This document shows positions 27,806 to 36,183 of a stretch of DNA of 64,000 bases, one piece after another (within the stretch, counting starts at the first letter, position 1; the number at the start of each line of letters is the position of its first letter). Source of the stretch: Ideonella oryzae (lineage in GTDB: Bacteria > Pseudomonadota > Gammaproteobacteria > Burkholderiales > Burkholderiaceae_C); the NCBI RefSeq assembly GCF_024055665.1, contig NZ_JAMXMC010000002.1:434001-498000 (forward strand), written 5' to 3'. Made by a program: the position numbers and the translations under genes. The notes beneath the pieces were generated by a model, which did not search any database, had not been told where the DNA came from, and was given only the letters and a program-made list of their open reading frames with translations.

Positions 27806-27840
27806 CAGGATTCCGTGCACACGTCGTGCATGGAATCCTG
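27806..27840. repeat. 15-bp inverted repeat (stem-loop) between ATPase gene and tolB
   Basis: CAGGATTCCGTGCAC is followed after 5 bases by GTGCATGGAATCCTG, an almost perfect 15-bp stem with one G-T pair. No T-run follows on either strand, so it is not a canonical intrinsic terminator. It might be an mRNA 3'-end stabiliser, a protein-binding site or a terminator of unusual form. It begins 43 bp after the ATPase stop codon and ends 157 bp before tolB. Confidence 0.6.
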
Positions 27841-27996
27841 TCGAGGAAGCGGGCACGCCCAGGGGCCATGGAAACCACCGGATGACCGTCACCATCCGAC
27901 ACATTCAGGCGACAGGCCTACAATCCCTGCGATTGAAGGCGTGCCGGAACGGTTCTACGGAACTTTTGGGCATGAACCGGCATCACCCACCGACAC

Positions 27997-29274
27997 ATGT
28001 GGAATAGACGATACGCACTAGGCGCCCTGGCCGCCATGGGGGGGCTGAACCTGCTGCCCGCTCGCGCACAGTTTCGGGTCGAGATCGCCGGCATCGGCGC
28101 GACCCAGCTGCCGATCTCGCTGCTGCGCTTCCGCGGGGAGGACAAGGCTCCCCAGCCCATCTCCCAGATCATCCGTGCCGACCTTGAGCGCAGCGGACGT
28201 TTCCGCTTCGTCGACACCGGCCAGATGTTTGATGAGACCGGTGTCCCGGGCTACGCAGACCTGCGCAACCAGGGGTCCGACGCCATCGCCGCGGGCTCGG
28301 TGACCAAGCTGGTCGATGGCCGCTTCGATGTGCGCTACAAGCTCTGGGATGTGGTCAAGGGCCAGGACCTGGGCGGTCAGAGTCTGGCCGTGGTGGCTGG
28401 CGATCTGCGTCTGGCGGCCCACCGGATTGCCGATGCCATCTACGAGAAGCTGACCGGCGAGCGCGGGGTGTTCGCCACCCGCATCGCCTACGTCACCAAG
28501 GGCGGTGGTCGCTACACGCTGCGCGTGGCCGACGCCGACGGCGAAGGTGGGCAGGTGGCTCTGGTGAGCCCGGAACCCATCATCTCGCCGTCCTGGGCAC
28601 CCGATGGCCTGCAACTGGCCTATGTGTCCTTCGAGGACCACAAGCCGGTGGTCTGGGTGCAGAACACCGCCACCGGCGCCCGTCGCCGGGTGGCCAATTT
28701 CCGCGGCTCCAACAGCGCACCGGCCTGGTCGCCCGATGGCCGCACGCTGGCCGTCACGTTGTCGCGCCAGGGCGGCTCGCAGATCTACCTGATCGACAAG
28801 GACGGGGGCACCCCGCGGCGGGTCACGCAAAGCCTGGCGATCGACACCGAGCCGACCTTCTCGCCCGACGGCCAGACGCTGTACTTCGTCAGTGACCGGG
28901 GCGGCTCGCCGCAGATCTACAAGCAGCCCGTGTCCGGCGGCGGCGCCACCCGGGTGACGTTCTCCGGCAACTACAACGTGAGCCCGGCCCTGAGCCCCGA
29001 TGGCAAGACCCTGGCCTTCGTGCAGCGCCAGGGCGGAGGCACGTTCAAGGTGATGACCATGGACCTGGCCAGTGGCACGGCCCAGGCCATCAGCGACACC
29101 AATGACGACGAGAGCCCGAGCTTCTCGCCGAACGGACGCTTCGTGGTCTATGCGACTCGCTCGCAGGGCCAGGAAGTGTTGATGACCACCACGGTGGACG
29201 GGAAGATCAAGACCCGCCTGCTCACCAGTGGCCAGGATATTCGCGAGCCCAAGTGGGGCCCGTACGGTCGTTGA
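27997..29274 (+). CDS. tolB: Tol-Pal system beta-propeller protein TolB
   Basis: A periplasmic 425-residue protein of the Tol-Pal envelope complex, binding Pal and colicin-type ligands. The signal peptide MWNRRYALGALAAMGGLNLL ends near ARA-Q (residue 25). An N-terminal mixed domain to about residue 160 precedes a six-bladed propeller with repeated WSPDGRTLA / FSPDGQTLYF / LSPDGKTLAF / FSPNGRFVVY blades. pal and cpoB follow in order, but tolQ, tolR and tolA, which normally precede tolB, are not in the 230 bp upstream, where an unrelated ATPase gene ends. Confidence 0.96.
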   Translation: MWNRRYALGALAAMGGLNLLPARAQFRVEIAGIGATQLPISLLRFRGEDKAPQPISQIIRADLERSGRFRFVDTGQMFDETGVPGYADLRNQGSDAIAAGSVTKLVDGRFDVRYKLWDVVKGQDLGGQSLAVVAGDLRLAAHRIADAIYEKLTGERGVFATRIAYVTKGGGRYTLRVADADGEGGQVALVSPEPIISPSWAPDGLQLAYVSFEDHKPVVWVQNTATGARRRVANFRGSNSAPAWSPDGRTLAVTLSRQGGSQIYLIDKDGGTPRRVTQSLAIDTEPTFSPDGQTLYFVSDRGGSPQIYKQPVSGGGATRVTFSGNYNVSPALSPDGKTLAFVQRQGGGTFKVMTMDLASGTAQAISDTNDDESPSFSPNGRFVVYATRSQGQEVLMTTTVDGKIKTRLLTSGQDIREPKWGPYGR

Positions 29275-29360
29275 ACGACGCAGGCATGACTCTGCGCCGC
29301 TCGTCATGGCACGCCGGCATCCGGCCGGCACTTTCGTCTGTTGTTCCTGAAGGAAAAAAA

Positions 29361-29912
29361 ATGCTGAAGCAAACTGTGTTCACCCGTCGTCTGGGCCTGA
29401 CGGCTGCTGCCGTCGTGGCCGTGCTGGCCACTGGCTGCGCGTCCAATGTGAAGCTCGCGGACACCCCGGTCGAGACCCGCAATCCGACCGCCAGCGAATC
29501 CACCCAGCCCCAGCAGGCCCAGAGCTCCGTGGCCACGGTGGACCTGGCTGCCCAGAAGAACGCCGAGCTGCTGGCCGCTGCCCAGAAGGGCCGCGTGATC
29601 TACTTCGACTTCGACAGCTTCGTGGTCAAGGACGAGTTCCGCCCGGCGGTGGAAGCCAACGCCAAGTACCTGGCCAACAACAAGAAGGCCCAGATGATCA
29701 TCGAAGGCCACACCGACGAGCGCGGCAGCCGCGAGTACAACCTGGCCCTGGGCCAGAAGCGTGCCGAAGCGGTGCAGAAGTCCCTGGTGGCCCTGGGCGC
29801 GGCCGACGGTCAGCTGGAATCGGTGAGCTACGGTGAAGAGCGTCCGGCTGTGGACGGCCACGACGAAGCTGCGTGGTCGAAGAACCGCCGCGCCGAACTG
29901 AAGGACCGCTGA
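29361..29912 (+). CDS. pal: Peptidoglycan-associated lipoprotein Pal
   Basis: A 183-residue outer-membrane lipoprotein. The lipobox LATGC is at residues 22-26 (acylated Cys26). An alanine/glutamine-rich linker leads to an OmpA-type peptidoglycan-binding domain with IYFDFDSFVV near residue 78, IIEGHTDERGSREYNLALGQKRA near residue 112 and the conserved SYGEERP. The ATG at 29361 follows an AAGGA ribosome-binding site. It lies 86 bp after tolB and 4 bp before cpoB. Confidence 0.96.
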   Translation: MLKQTVFTRRLGLTAAAVVAVLATGCASNVKLADTPVETRNPTASESTQPQQAQSSVATVDLAAQKNAELLAAAQKGRVIYFDFDSFVVKDEFRPAVEANAKYLANNKKAQMIIEGHTDERGSREYNLALGQKRAEAVQKSLVALGAADGQLESVSYGEERPAVDGHDEAAWSKNRRAELKDR

Positions 29913-29916
29913 CACC

Positions 29917-30687
29917 ATGGCGACCCGCTTGCTCCGACCACTGATGCCGGCCGTTCTGGCCGCGTGCGGGCTGTGGCTGGCCGTGTCTCCGGCGCGGGCG
30001 GGCCTGTTCGATGACGACGAGGCGCGCAGGGCCATCCTGGACCTGCGCGCCAAGATCTCGCAGAACGAGCAGCTCATCAAGCAGCAGGCTGACCAGATCC
30101 AGTCGCTGCAAAACGGTCTGCTGGACCTGGGCAACCAGAACGAGCAGCTGCGCACGGACCTGGCCAAGCTCCGCGGCCAGGACGAGCAGATGCTGCGCGA
30201 CATGGCCGATCTGCAACGCACCATGCGTGACCTGCAGGCCGGCTTGAACGACCGCATGCGCAAGCTCGAGCCCCAGCCGGTGACGGTGGACGGCAAGACC
30301 TTCACCGTCGACCCGGAGGAGAAGGCCGCGTTCGAGGATGCGATGAACAGTCTGCGCGGCGGCGACTTCGACCGCGCCACGACTTCACTCAACAGCCTGC
30401 TCAAACGCTACCCCAGCACCGGTTACGGCGATTCGGCACGCTACTGGCTGGGCAATGCCCAGTATGGCCAGCGCGATTACAAGGGCTCGCTGGCCACGTT
30501 CAAGGCCTTCCTGGCCGCGGCACCGGACCATCCCCGTGCGGCCGAGGCCATGCTGGCCATCGCCAACTGCCAAGCCGAGCTCAAGGACACCAAGGCCGCC
30601 AAGCGCACCTTGGAAGACCTGATCAAGCGCTATCCGCAGTCTGAAGCCGCCCATGCGGCCAAGGAACGCCTGGTGGCGTTGAAGTGA
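29917..30687 (+). CDS. cpoB: Cell division coordinator CpoB (YbgF)
   Basis: A 256-residue periplasmic protein coupling Tol-Pal function to peptidoglycan synthesis by PBP1B. It has a signal peptide ending SPARA-G (residue 28), a coiled coil with heptads of Gln/Leu/Asp (about residues 35-115), and TPR repeats from about residue 130 (YPSTGYGDSARYWLGNAQYGQRDY is typical). The gene follows pal by 4 bp and its stop overlaps the GTG start of tcdA. Confidence 0.94.
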   Translation: MATRLLRPLMPAVLAACGLWLAVSPARAGLFDDDEARRAILDLRAKISQNEQLIKQQADQIQSLQNGLLDLGNQNEQLRTDLAKLRGQDEQMLRDMADLQRTMRDLQAGLNDRMRKLEPQPVTVDGKTFTVDPEEKAAFEDAMNSLRGGDFDRATTSLNSLLKRYPSTGYGDSARYWLGNAQYGQRDYKGSLATFKAFLAAAPDHPRAAEAMLAIANCQAELKDTKAAKRTLEDLIKRYPQSEAAHAAKERLVALK

Positions 30688-31460
30688 GCGGGGTCGCGCA
30701 GGAGCTGGACGCCGACCTGGAGCGCCGCTTCGGCGGCCTGCGCCGCCTGCACGGCGAGGCTGATTACGCCCGGCTGCGGGCGTTGCGTGTCGCGGTGGTC
30801 GGCGTGGGGGGCGTGGGGTCCTGGGCCGCCGAGGCCCTGGCCCGCAGCGGCGTGGCCACGCTGGTGCTGATCGATCTCGACCAGGTGGCCGAGTCCAACA
30901 TCAACCGACAGATCCAGGCGCTGGGCGCCACGGTGGGCCAGGCCAAGGTCCAGGCCCTGGCCGAGCGCATCACCGACATCCACCCGGGCTGCCGGGTGCT
31001 GCAGGTCGAGGAGTTTGTCGAGCCGGGGAACTGGCCCGCGCTGCTGCCCGAGCCGGTGGATGTGCTGATCGATGCCTGCGACCAGGTCAAGGCCAAGGCC
31101 GTGCTGGCGGCCTGGGGTCGCACGGTCGGCGTGCCGGTGGTCTGCTGCGGTGCTGCGGGTGGCAAGCGCCAGCCCCAGCGGCTGGAGGTGGATGACCTCT
31201 CGGCCGTCACCCATGATCCCTTGCTGGCCTCGCTGCGCAACCGCCTGCGGCGCGAGCATGACGCGCCGCGACAGGGCCGCATCGGCTTGCGCTGCGTGTT
31301 CTCGCGCGAGAGCGTGGCGCCGCCGGCCGATGGTGTTGCCTGCGACAGCGACGGCAGCCTGAACTGCCACGGCTATGGTTCCTCGGTCATGGTCACGGCG
31401 GCCATGGGCATGACGGCTGCCGCCGAGGCCGTGGCCTGCGCGCTGGCACAGCGTCGCTGA
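30684..31460 (+). CDS. tcdA: tRNA threonylcarbamoyladenosine dehydratase
   Basis: A 258-residue E1-like (ThiF-fold) enzyme that dehydrates t6A37 of tRNA to the cyclic form. The nucleotide-binding motif VVGVGGVGSWAAEALARSG is near residues 39-57. LIDLDQVAESNINRQ and the DACDQVKAK segment are also typical of the family, and the catalytic-cysteine region VACDSDGSLNCHGYGS is near residue 220. It starts with GTG inside the cpoB end. Its tRNA role is apt, because tRNA-Lys genes, whose products are t6A-modified, follow directly downstream. Confidence 0.92.
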   Translation: MSGVAQELDADLERRFGGLRRLHGEADYARLRALRVAVVGVGGVGSWAAEALARSGVATLVLIDLDQVAESNINRQIQALGATVGQAKVQALAERITDIHPGCRVLQVEEFVEPGNWPALLPEPVDVLIDACDQVKAKAVLAAWGRTVGVPVVCCGAAGGKRQPQRLEVDDLSAVTHDPLLASLRNRLRREHDAPRQGRIGLRCVFSRESVAPPADGVACDSDGSLNCHGYGSSVMVTAAMGMTAAAEAVACALAQRR

Positions 31461-31483
31461 CAAAAGATCAAAAGCCGAAGGGC

Positions 31484-31512
31484 TTGGCATGGTGTCAAAA
31501 CCATGCCATAAT
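31484..31512 (+). promoter_or_regulatory. Sigma-70 promoter of the tRNA-Lys pair
   Basis: TTGGCA (31484-31489) and CATAAT (31507-31512) are separated by exactly 17 bp. The expected start point falls about 9 bp before the mature 5' end of the first tRNA. Confidence 0.8.
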
Positions 31513-31527
31513 CACTGACTCTGCCGG

Positions 31528-31603
31528 GGGTTGTTAGCTCAGTCGGTAGAGCAGCGGACTTTTAATCCGTTGGTCGCAGGTTCGAATCCTGCACAACCCA
31601 CCA
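31528..31603 (+). tRNA. tRNA-Lys (anticodon UUU)
   Basis: A 76-nt cloverleaf: acceptor stem GGGTTGT / ACAACCC, D arm GCTCAGTCGGTAGAGC, anticodon loop CTTTTAA (anticodon UUU), T arm GCAGGTTCGAATCCTGC, and encoded CCA at the 3' end. It is the first gene of a two-tRNA transcript; 40 nt separate it from the next tRNA. Confidence 0.97.
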
Positions 31604-31643
31604 GTTCCGCCGGGCTCACATGCCGTGAACCTGGATGCGGTCA

Positions 31644-31719
31644 GGGCTCTTAGCTCAGTTGGTAGAGCAGCGGACTCTTAATCCGTTGGTCGTAGGTTCG
31701 AATCCTACAGGGCCCACCA
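31644..31719 (+). tRNA. tRNA-Lys (anticodon CUU), copy 1
   Basis: A 76-nt cloverleaf with acceptor GGGCTCT / AGGGCCC (one U-G pair), D arm GCTCAGTTGGTAGAGC, anticodon loop CTCTTAA (anticodon CUU), T arm GTAGGTTCGAATCCTAC and encoded CCA. It is identical base for base to the gene at 49709-49784, 18 kb downstream in the same orientation. Confidence 0.97.
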
Positions 31720-31728
31720 AACAGCTTG

Positions 31729-31764
31729 AAAAGCACCTCGCGCCTCGGCGCCAGGTGCTTTTTT
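31729..31764 (+). terminator. Rho-independent terminator after tRNA-Lys pair
   Basis: AAAAGCACCT pairs with AGGTGCTTTT, with an inner GCGCC/GGCGC stem, followed by T residues. It lies 9 bp after the tRNA CCA end. Confidence 0.85.
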
Positions 31765-31844
31765 CATGGCTGTTTCCCGTGCGCTGCACGGCATGCCCCG
31801 TGCAAACCCGGGCGGGGATTCTCCCCATGCCTGTGTCATCGTTG

Positions 31845-31877
31845 ATCACTAATATTTGTTTGCGCGCATATTGTGAT
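31845..31877 (+). promoter_or_regulatory. Inverted repeat upstream of soxC, candidate operator
   Basis: Left arm ATCACTAATAT (31845-31855) and right arm ATATTGTGAT (31868-31877) form a palindrome around a 12-bp centre, apart from one extra T in the left arm. It lies about 70 bp before the soxC start, in an AT-rich island within GC-rich DNA. This is a sensible place for the local ArsR-type regulator or another sulfur-responsive factor to bind. No clear -35/-10 pair was fixed beside it. Confidence 0.55.
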
Positions 31878-31948
31878 GCAGGGATGACCTCCAGGAGCCA
31901 CCCGGCCGCCCAAGCGACGCACCCACCGGTCAGACCCGAGGAGTGAGC

Positions 31949-33328
31949 GTGAGCCTTGACCCCCAGCACTCCGGCCGCCTGCGCAAGGCGCCCGAGAACT
32001 TCATCGACCCGGACGGTGTCCGGGCCGTGTTCCGCGAAGCCAAGGACGGGCGTCGGGACTTCATCCGGGGCGCCTTTGCCGCGGCCATGGCCACGGCCGC
32101 TGCGCCGGCAGCGCTGGCCCAGGCGAACCCGGTGCCGGCCGAAGGGGGCGATCCCAACATCCTGAACCTGCCGAGTTACAGCAAGGGCTTGGGGCAGCCG
32201 GTGGCTTCGGAGGGAGGCTATGGCAAGCCATCCCAGTACGAGGCCAATGTGCAGCGCCGCCCCAGCCCGGGCCTGACACAGACCACCCAGGCCTCGGTGT
32301 CGTTCGCGCCGCTGCAAAGCCTCTTTGGCATCGTCACGCCCAGCGGCTTGCACTTCGAGCGTCACCACCAGGGCTGGTGGGACATGGACCCGGCCAAGCA
32401 CCGGCTGATGCTCAACGGCTCGGACGAGAAGATGCTCAAGCGCCCCATGGTCTTCACCATGGACGAGATCATGCGTCTGCCTTCGGTGAGCCGCTTCCAC
32501 TTCATCGAGTGCGGCGCCAACACCGGCATGGAGTGGGGCAATGTGGCGGTGCCCACCGCCCAGTACACCCATGGCATGCTCAGTTGCAGCGAGTTCACCG
32601 GCGTGCCGCTGAAGATCCTGCTGGACATGGCAGGTGCGGACTACAAGCGTGGCCGCTACCTGCTGGCCGAGGGGGCCGACGGCTCCAGCATGACCCGCAC
32701 CATCCCGATGGAGCTGGTGGAGAGCGGCGAGGTGCTGGTGGCTTACGGCCAGAACGGCGAGATGCTGCGGCCCCAGCAGGGCTACCCGCTGCGCCTGGTG
32801 GTGCCGGGCGTGCAGGGTGTGAGCTGGGTGAAGTACCTGCGGCGCATCGAGGTGGGTGACCAGCCTTACGCCACCAAGGATGAGGCCGTTCACTACATCG
32901 ACCTGCTGCCGGGTGGCCAGCACCGCCAGTACAGCAGCACCCAGGAGTGCAAGAGCGTGGTGACCACGCCCTCGGGCGGGCAGGTGCTGCTGGACAAGGG
33001 CTACTACCAGATCAGCGGTCTGGCCTGGTCGGGCCGTGGCAAGGTCAAGCGCGTGGATGTGAGCGTGGACGGTGGCCGCAACTGGCGCACGGCGCGGCTG
33101 CAGGAGCCGGTGATGAGCAAGTGCCTGACCCGCTTCACACTGGACTGGGCCTGGGACGGCAAACCGGCCCTGGTGCAGAGCCGCGCGATGGACGAAACCG
33201 GCTATGTGCAGCCCAGTTATGGCCAGCTGCGCGCGGTGCGCGGCACCCGTTCGATCTATCACAACAACGCCATCCAGACCTGGCTGGTGCAGGAGAGCGG
33301 GGAGGTGAAGAATGTCCAGCTCTCTTGA
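31949..33328 (+). CDS. soxC: Sulfane dehydrogenase molybdopterin subunit SoxC
   Basis: Molybdenum subunit of Sox(CD)2, which oxidises the sulfane sulfur bound to SoxY in the periplasm. The 459-residue protein has a Tat signal (GRRDFIRGAFAAAMA, near residue 34), the sulfite-oxidase fold with the Mo-ligand cysteine in HFIECGANTGMEWGN near residue 187, and the Mo-co dimerisation domain to the C-terminus. A GTG at 31949 is preferred because GAGGAG lies 5 bp before it; a GTG 6 bp upstream would overlap that site. It leads the plus-strand sox operon, and soxD overlaps its end by 17 bp. Confidence 0.95.
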   Translation: MSLDPQHSGRLRKAPENFIDPDGVRAVFREAKDGRRDFIRGAFAAAMATAAAPAALAQANPVPAEGGDPNILNLPSYSKGLGQPVASEGGYGKPSQYEANVQRRPSPGLTQTTQASVSFAPLQSLFGIVTPSGLHFERHHQGWWDMDPAKHRLMLNGSDEKMLKRPMVFTMDEIMRLPSVSRFHFIECGANTGMEWGNVAVPTAQYTHGMLSCSEFTGVPLKILLDMAGADYKRGRYLLAEGADGSSMTRTIPMELVESGEVLVAYGQNGEMLRPQQGYPLRLVVPGVQGVSWVKYLRRIEVGDQPYATKDEAVHYIDLLPGGQHRQYSSTQECKSVVTTPSGGQVLLDKGYYQISGLAWSGRGKVKRVDVSVDGGRNWRTARLQEPVMSKCLTRFTLDWAWDGKPALVQSRAMDETGYVQPSYGQLRAVRGTRSIYHNNAIQTWLVQESGEVKNVQLS

Positions 33329-34400
33329 GCGCCTGCTGGCTGCGGCGCTGCTGGCAGGGGTCGGCATGGCCTCGGCCTGGGCCCAGCCGGCCGGCTACCC
33401 CGGCATCGGCCGCGAGGCCACGCCCAAGGAGGTCGCGGCCTGGAACATCGACGTGCGGCCGGACTTCCTGGGCCTGCCCAAGGGCTCGGGCACGGTGTCG
33501 CGTGGCCAGGACGTCTGGGAGAGCCACTGCGCCGCCTGTCATGGCGTGTTCGGCGAAAGCAATGAGGTCTTCTCGCCGCTGATCGGCGGGGTGACGGCCG
33601 AGGACGTCAAGACCGGCCATGTGGCCCGGTTGAACGACAAGGGCTTCCCGGGCCGCACGACCTTCATGAAGGTGTCCACCGTCTCGACCATCTGGGACTA
33701 CGTGAACCGGGCCATGCCCTGGAACGCCCCCAAGTCCCTGTCCACCGACGAGGTCTACAGCGTGGTGGACTATCTGCTCAACCTGTCGGGCATCGTGCCG
33801 GACGACTTCGTGCTCTCGGACGCCACCATGGCCCAGGCCCAGCAGCGCATGCCCAACCGCAACGGCATGACGACCGACCACGGCCTGTGGCCCGGCAAGG
33901 GCATGGGCAATGGCGGCAAGCCGGACGTGAAGGCGGTGGCCTGCATGAAGGACTGCGCGGGTGAGCCCAAGGTGGCCTCCTTCCTGCCGGACCACGCCCG
34001 CAACAACAACGGCAACCTGGCCGAGCAGCAGCGTCTGGTGGGACCGCAGTATGGCGTGGACACCACCCAGCCGCCGGGGACGAAGGCCGCGGCCACGATG
34101 GTGGCCGCGCCGTCGCCCAAGCCGGCGGCGGCCGGGCAGGGCGCCCCGGTGCAGGCCCTGCTGCAGAAGTACGCCTGCGCGGCCTGCCATGGGGTGGACC
34201 GCAAGATCGTCGGGCCGGCCTTCCAGGATGTGGCGGCCAAGTACCAGGGGCGGGCCGACCTCCAGGCCTACCTCAGCGCAAAGATCCGTTCCGGTGGCCA
34301 GGGTCTGTGGGGCAGCATCCCGATGCCGCCCCAAACCGCACTGCCCGAGGTGGACCTCCAGCGCATCGTCGATTGGTTGGCGGGTGGGGCCTCCAAGTAA
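33312..34400 (+). CDS. soxD: Diheme cytochrome c subunit SoxD
   Basis: Electron-accepting subunit of sulfane dehydrogenase. The 362-residue precursor has a signal peptide (cleavage near AWA-Q, residue 24) and two class I c-type heme sites, CAACH at about residue 73 and CAACH at about residue 289, separated by an Ala/Pro-rich linker (AAATMVAAPSPKPAAA). The overlap with soxC matches the tight stoichiometry of the SoxCD complex. Electrons should pass from here to a small periplasmic cytochrome and the terminal oxidase. Confidence 0.95.
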   Translation: MSSSLERLLAAALLAGVGMASAWAQPAGYPGIGREATPKEVAAWNIDVRPDFLGLPKGSGTVSRGQDVWESHCAACHGVFGESNEVFSPLIGGVTAEDVKTGHVARLNDKGFPGRTTFMKVSTVSTIWDYVNRAMPWNAPKSLSTDEVYSVVDYLLNLSGIVPDDFVLSDATMAQAQQRMPNRNGMTTDHGLWPGKGMGNGGKPDVKAVACMKDCAGEPKVASFLPDHARNNNGNLAEQQRLVGPQYGVDTTQPPGTKAAATMVAAPSPKPAAAGQGAPVQALLQKYACAACHGVDRKIVGPAFQDVAAKYQGRADLQAYLSAKIRSGGQGLWGSIPMPPQTALPEVDLQRIVDWLAGGASK

Positions 34401-34470
34401 ACCCCCTGGGGTTCCCCCGCTTCTTGTCGCGAAGAATCTTCACTACTTTCGTTTCCTCAGAGGAGTACAC

Positions 34471-34929
34471 ATGATCAACCGACGCGAGATGCTCACCCGC
34501 TCCGCTGCCGTGGCGGCAATGCTGGGTTCCGCCGGTCTGCTGCCCACCGCGGCACAGGCGGCCTACAACGCCGCCATCTTCGACATGAAGACCCTGGCCG
34601 AAGTGGTCAAGGCCCTGGGGGGCAGTGCGCCGACCGAGAGCAAGGACGTCACCATCACCGGGCCCGACATTGCCGAGAACGGCGCGGTGGTGCCCATCGG
34701 CGTGGCCACCACGCTGCCGGGCGTCAAGCAGTTGATGGTCATGGTGGAGAAGAACCCCAGCGTGCTGTCGGCCCTGTTCGACGTGAGCGATGCGGTGGAG
34801 CCCAGCTTCGCCACCCGCGTGAAGATGGGCCAGTCCTCCAACGTGATGGCCGTGGCCCTGATGAACGACGGCAAGGTGCTGTTCGCGCACAAGGAAGTCA
34901 AGGTCACGCTGGGCGGCTGCGGCGGCTGA
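34471..34929 (+). CDS. soxY: Thiosulfate oxidation carrier protein SoxY
   Basis: Carrier that holds sulfur intermediates covalently on its C-terminal cysteine. The 152-residue protein has a Tat-type signal (NRREMLTRSAAVAAMLG) and ends in GGCGG, with the substrate-binding Cys at residue 150. The ATG at 34471 follows AGAGGAG. It lies 70 bp after soxD and 53 bp before soxZ, its partner. Length and ending are exactly as expected. Confidence 0.96.
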   Translation: MINRREMLTRSAAVAAMLGSAGLLPTAAQAAYNAAIFDMKTLAEVVKALGGSAPTESKDVTITGPDIAENGAVVPIGVATTLPGVKQLMVMVEKNPSVLSALFDVSDAVEPSFATRVKMGQSSNVMAVALMNDGKVLFAHKEVKVTLGGCGG

Positions 34930-34982
34930 GGCCGCGCGCACCTCCCCCGCATCCACCTTTCACACAGACACAGGAGAACACC

Positions 34983-35294
34983 ATGGCAGACCCGATGCGC
35001 ATCCGCGCCAAGGCCGAAGGCGACAAGACGACCGTGCGCGTGCTGATGAGCCACGAGATGGAGACCGGACAGCGCAAGGACGCGTCCGGCAAGGTGATCC
35101 CGGCCTGGTTCATCCAGGAGGTCAGCGCGAGCCTCAATGGCAAGCCGGTGCTGACCGCCCAATGGGGCCCCTCCATTTCCAAGAACCCTTACCTGCAGTT
35201 CGCCGTCAAGGGCGCCAAGGCGGGCGACAAGATCAGCGTGAGCTGGAAGGACAACCACGGCGACACGCGGACCGACGAGGCCACGGTGTCCTGA
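34983..35294 (+). CDS. soxZ: Thiosulfate oxidation carrier complex protein SoxZ
   Basis: A 103-residue immunoglobulin-like partner of SoxY. It starts ADPMRIRAKAEGDKTTVRVLMSHEMETGQRKD, a characteristic SoxZ beginning, and contains WFIQEVSASLNGKPVLTAQWG. It has no signal peptide, as usual, because it is exported together with SoxY by the Tat route. The ribosome-binding site CAGGAG precedes the ATG. Confidence 0.96.
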   Translation: MADPMRIRAKAEGDKTTVRVLMSHEMETGQRKDASGKVIPAWFIQEVSASLNGKPVLTAQWGPSISKNPYLQFAVKGAKAGDKISVSWKDNHGDTRTDEATVS

Positions 35295-35340
35295 GCACCC
35301 GGCGCTTCGGTCCATCCTCCACCCCTTCACCGCGAACAGC

Positions 35341-36156
35341 ATGCACACCACCCGAATCATGGCTGGCGGCCTGGCGGCCCTGGCCGCACTAGGCGCGCTG
35401 GGCAGCGCCAGTGCGCAGCAGAAGTCGGCCGCCGACGGCATTGCCGAATACCGCAAGATGCTCGAGGACGGCAACCCCGCCGAACTGTTCGAGGCCAAGG
35501 GCGAGGACCTCTGGAAGACCCCGCGGGGACCGAAGAAGGTGTCCCTGCAGAGCTGCGACCTGGGCCTGGGGCCGGGGGTGGTCAAGGGCGCCTGGGTGCA
35601 GATGCCGCGTTGGTTCGCCGACACCGGCCGGGTGCAGGACCTGGAGTCGCGCCTGCTGACCTGCATGGAGAAGATCCAGGGCTTCAAGGCCACCGAGATT
35701 GCCGCCACGCCCTTCGGCAAGGGCGAGCAGGTCACGCTGGAGGCGCTGTCGGCCTGGATCTCGGCCGAGTCGCGCGGCATGAAGATCGCGGTGCCCCAGG
35801 CCCATGCCGAAGAGCGCCGCTTCTACGCGCTGGGCCAGCGGGCCTTCTTCTTCCGCGGCGGGCCCATGGACTTCTCCTGCGCCAGCTGCCACGGCGAGGA
35901 TGGCAAGCGCATCCGCCTGCAGGACCTGCCCAACCTGACCAAGAACCCGGGCGACGGCGTTGGCTTCGCGGCCTGGCCGGCCTACCGGGTGTCCAGCGGC
36001 GAGATGTGGAGCATGCAACGCCGGCTCAACGACTGCTTCCGCCAGCAGCGCTTTCCCTATCCCGGCTATGCGTCGGATGTCACCATCGCGCTGGGTGTCT
36101 TCATGGGCGTGAACGCCAAGGGCGCCGAGTCGATCGCCCCCGCCCTCAAGCGCTGA
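35341..36156 (+). CDS. soxA: Sulfur oxidation c-type cytochrome SoxA
   Basis: Subunit of SoxAX, which links thiosulfate to SoxY. The 271-residue precursor has a signal peptide (cleavage near ASA-Q, residue 25). It has one heme site, CASCH, at about residue 180, and the catalytic heme-ligand cysteine in RLNDCFRQQRFPYPGY at about residue 232. The N-terminal domain has Cys in SLQSCDLG and LLTCME instead of a second CxxCH, so it is the mono-heme type in which a disulfide replaces the second heme. Confidence 0.95.
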   Translation: MHTTRIMAGGLAALAALGALGSASAQQKSAADGIAEYRKMLEDGNPAELFEAKGEDLWKTPRGPKKVSLQSCDLGLGPGVVKGAWVQMPRWFADTGRVQDLESRLLTCMEKIQGFKATEIAATPFGKGEQVTLEALSAWISAESRGMKIAVPQAHAEERRFYALGQRAFFFRGGPMDFSCASCHGEDGKRIRLQDLPNLTKNPGDGVGFAAWPAYRVSSGEMWSMQRRLNDCFRQQRFPYPGYASDVTIALGVFMGVNAKGAESIAPALKR

Positions 36157-36183
36157 GGCGCCGAACCGACAAGGACGAACCCC

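Noticed and set aside
31604-31643. Possible further tRNA or small RNA between the two tRNA-Lys genes
   Set aside because: Only 40 nt with no cloverleaf; simply the spacer of a two-tRNA transcript.
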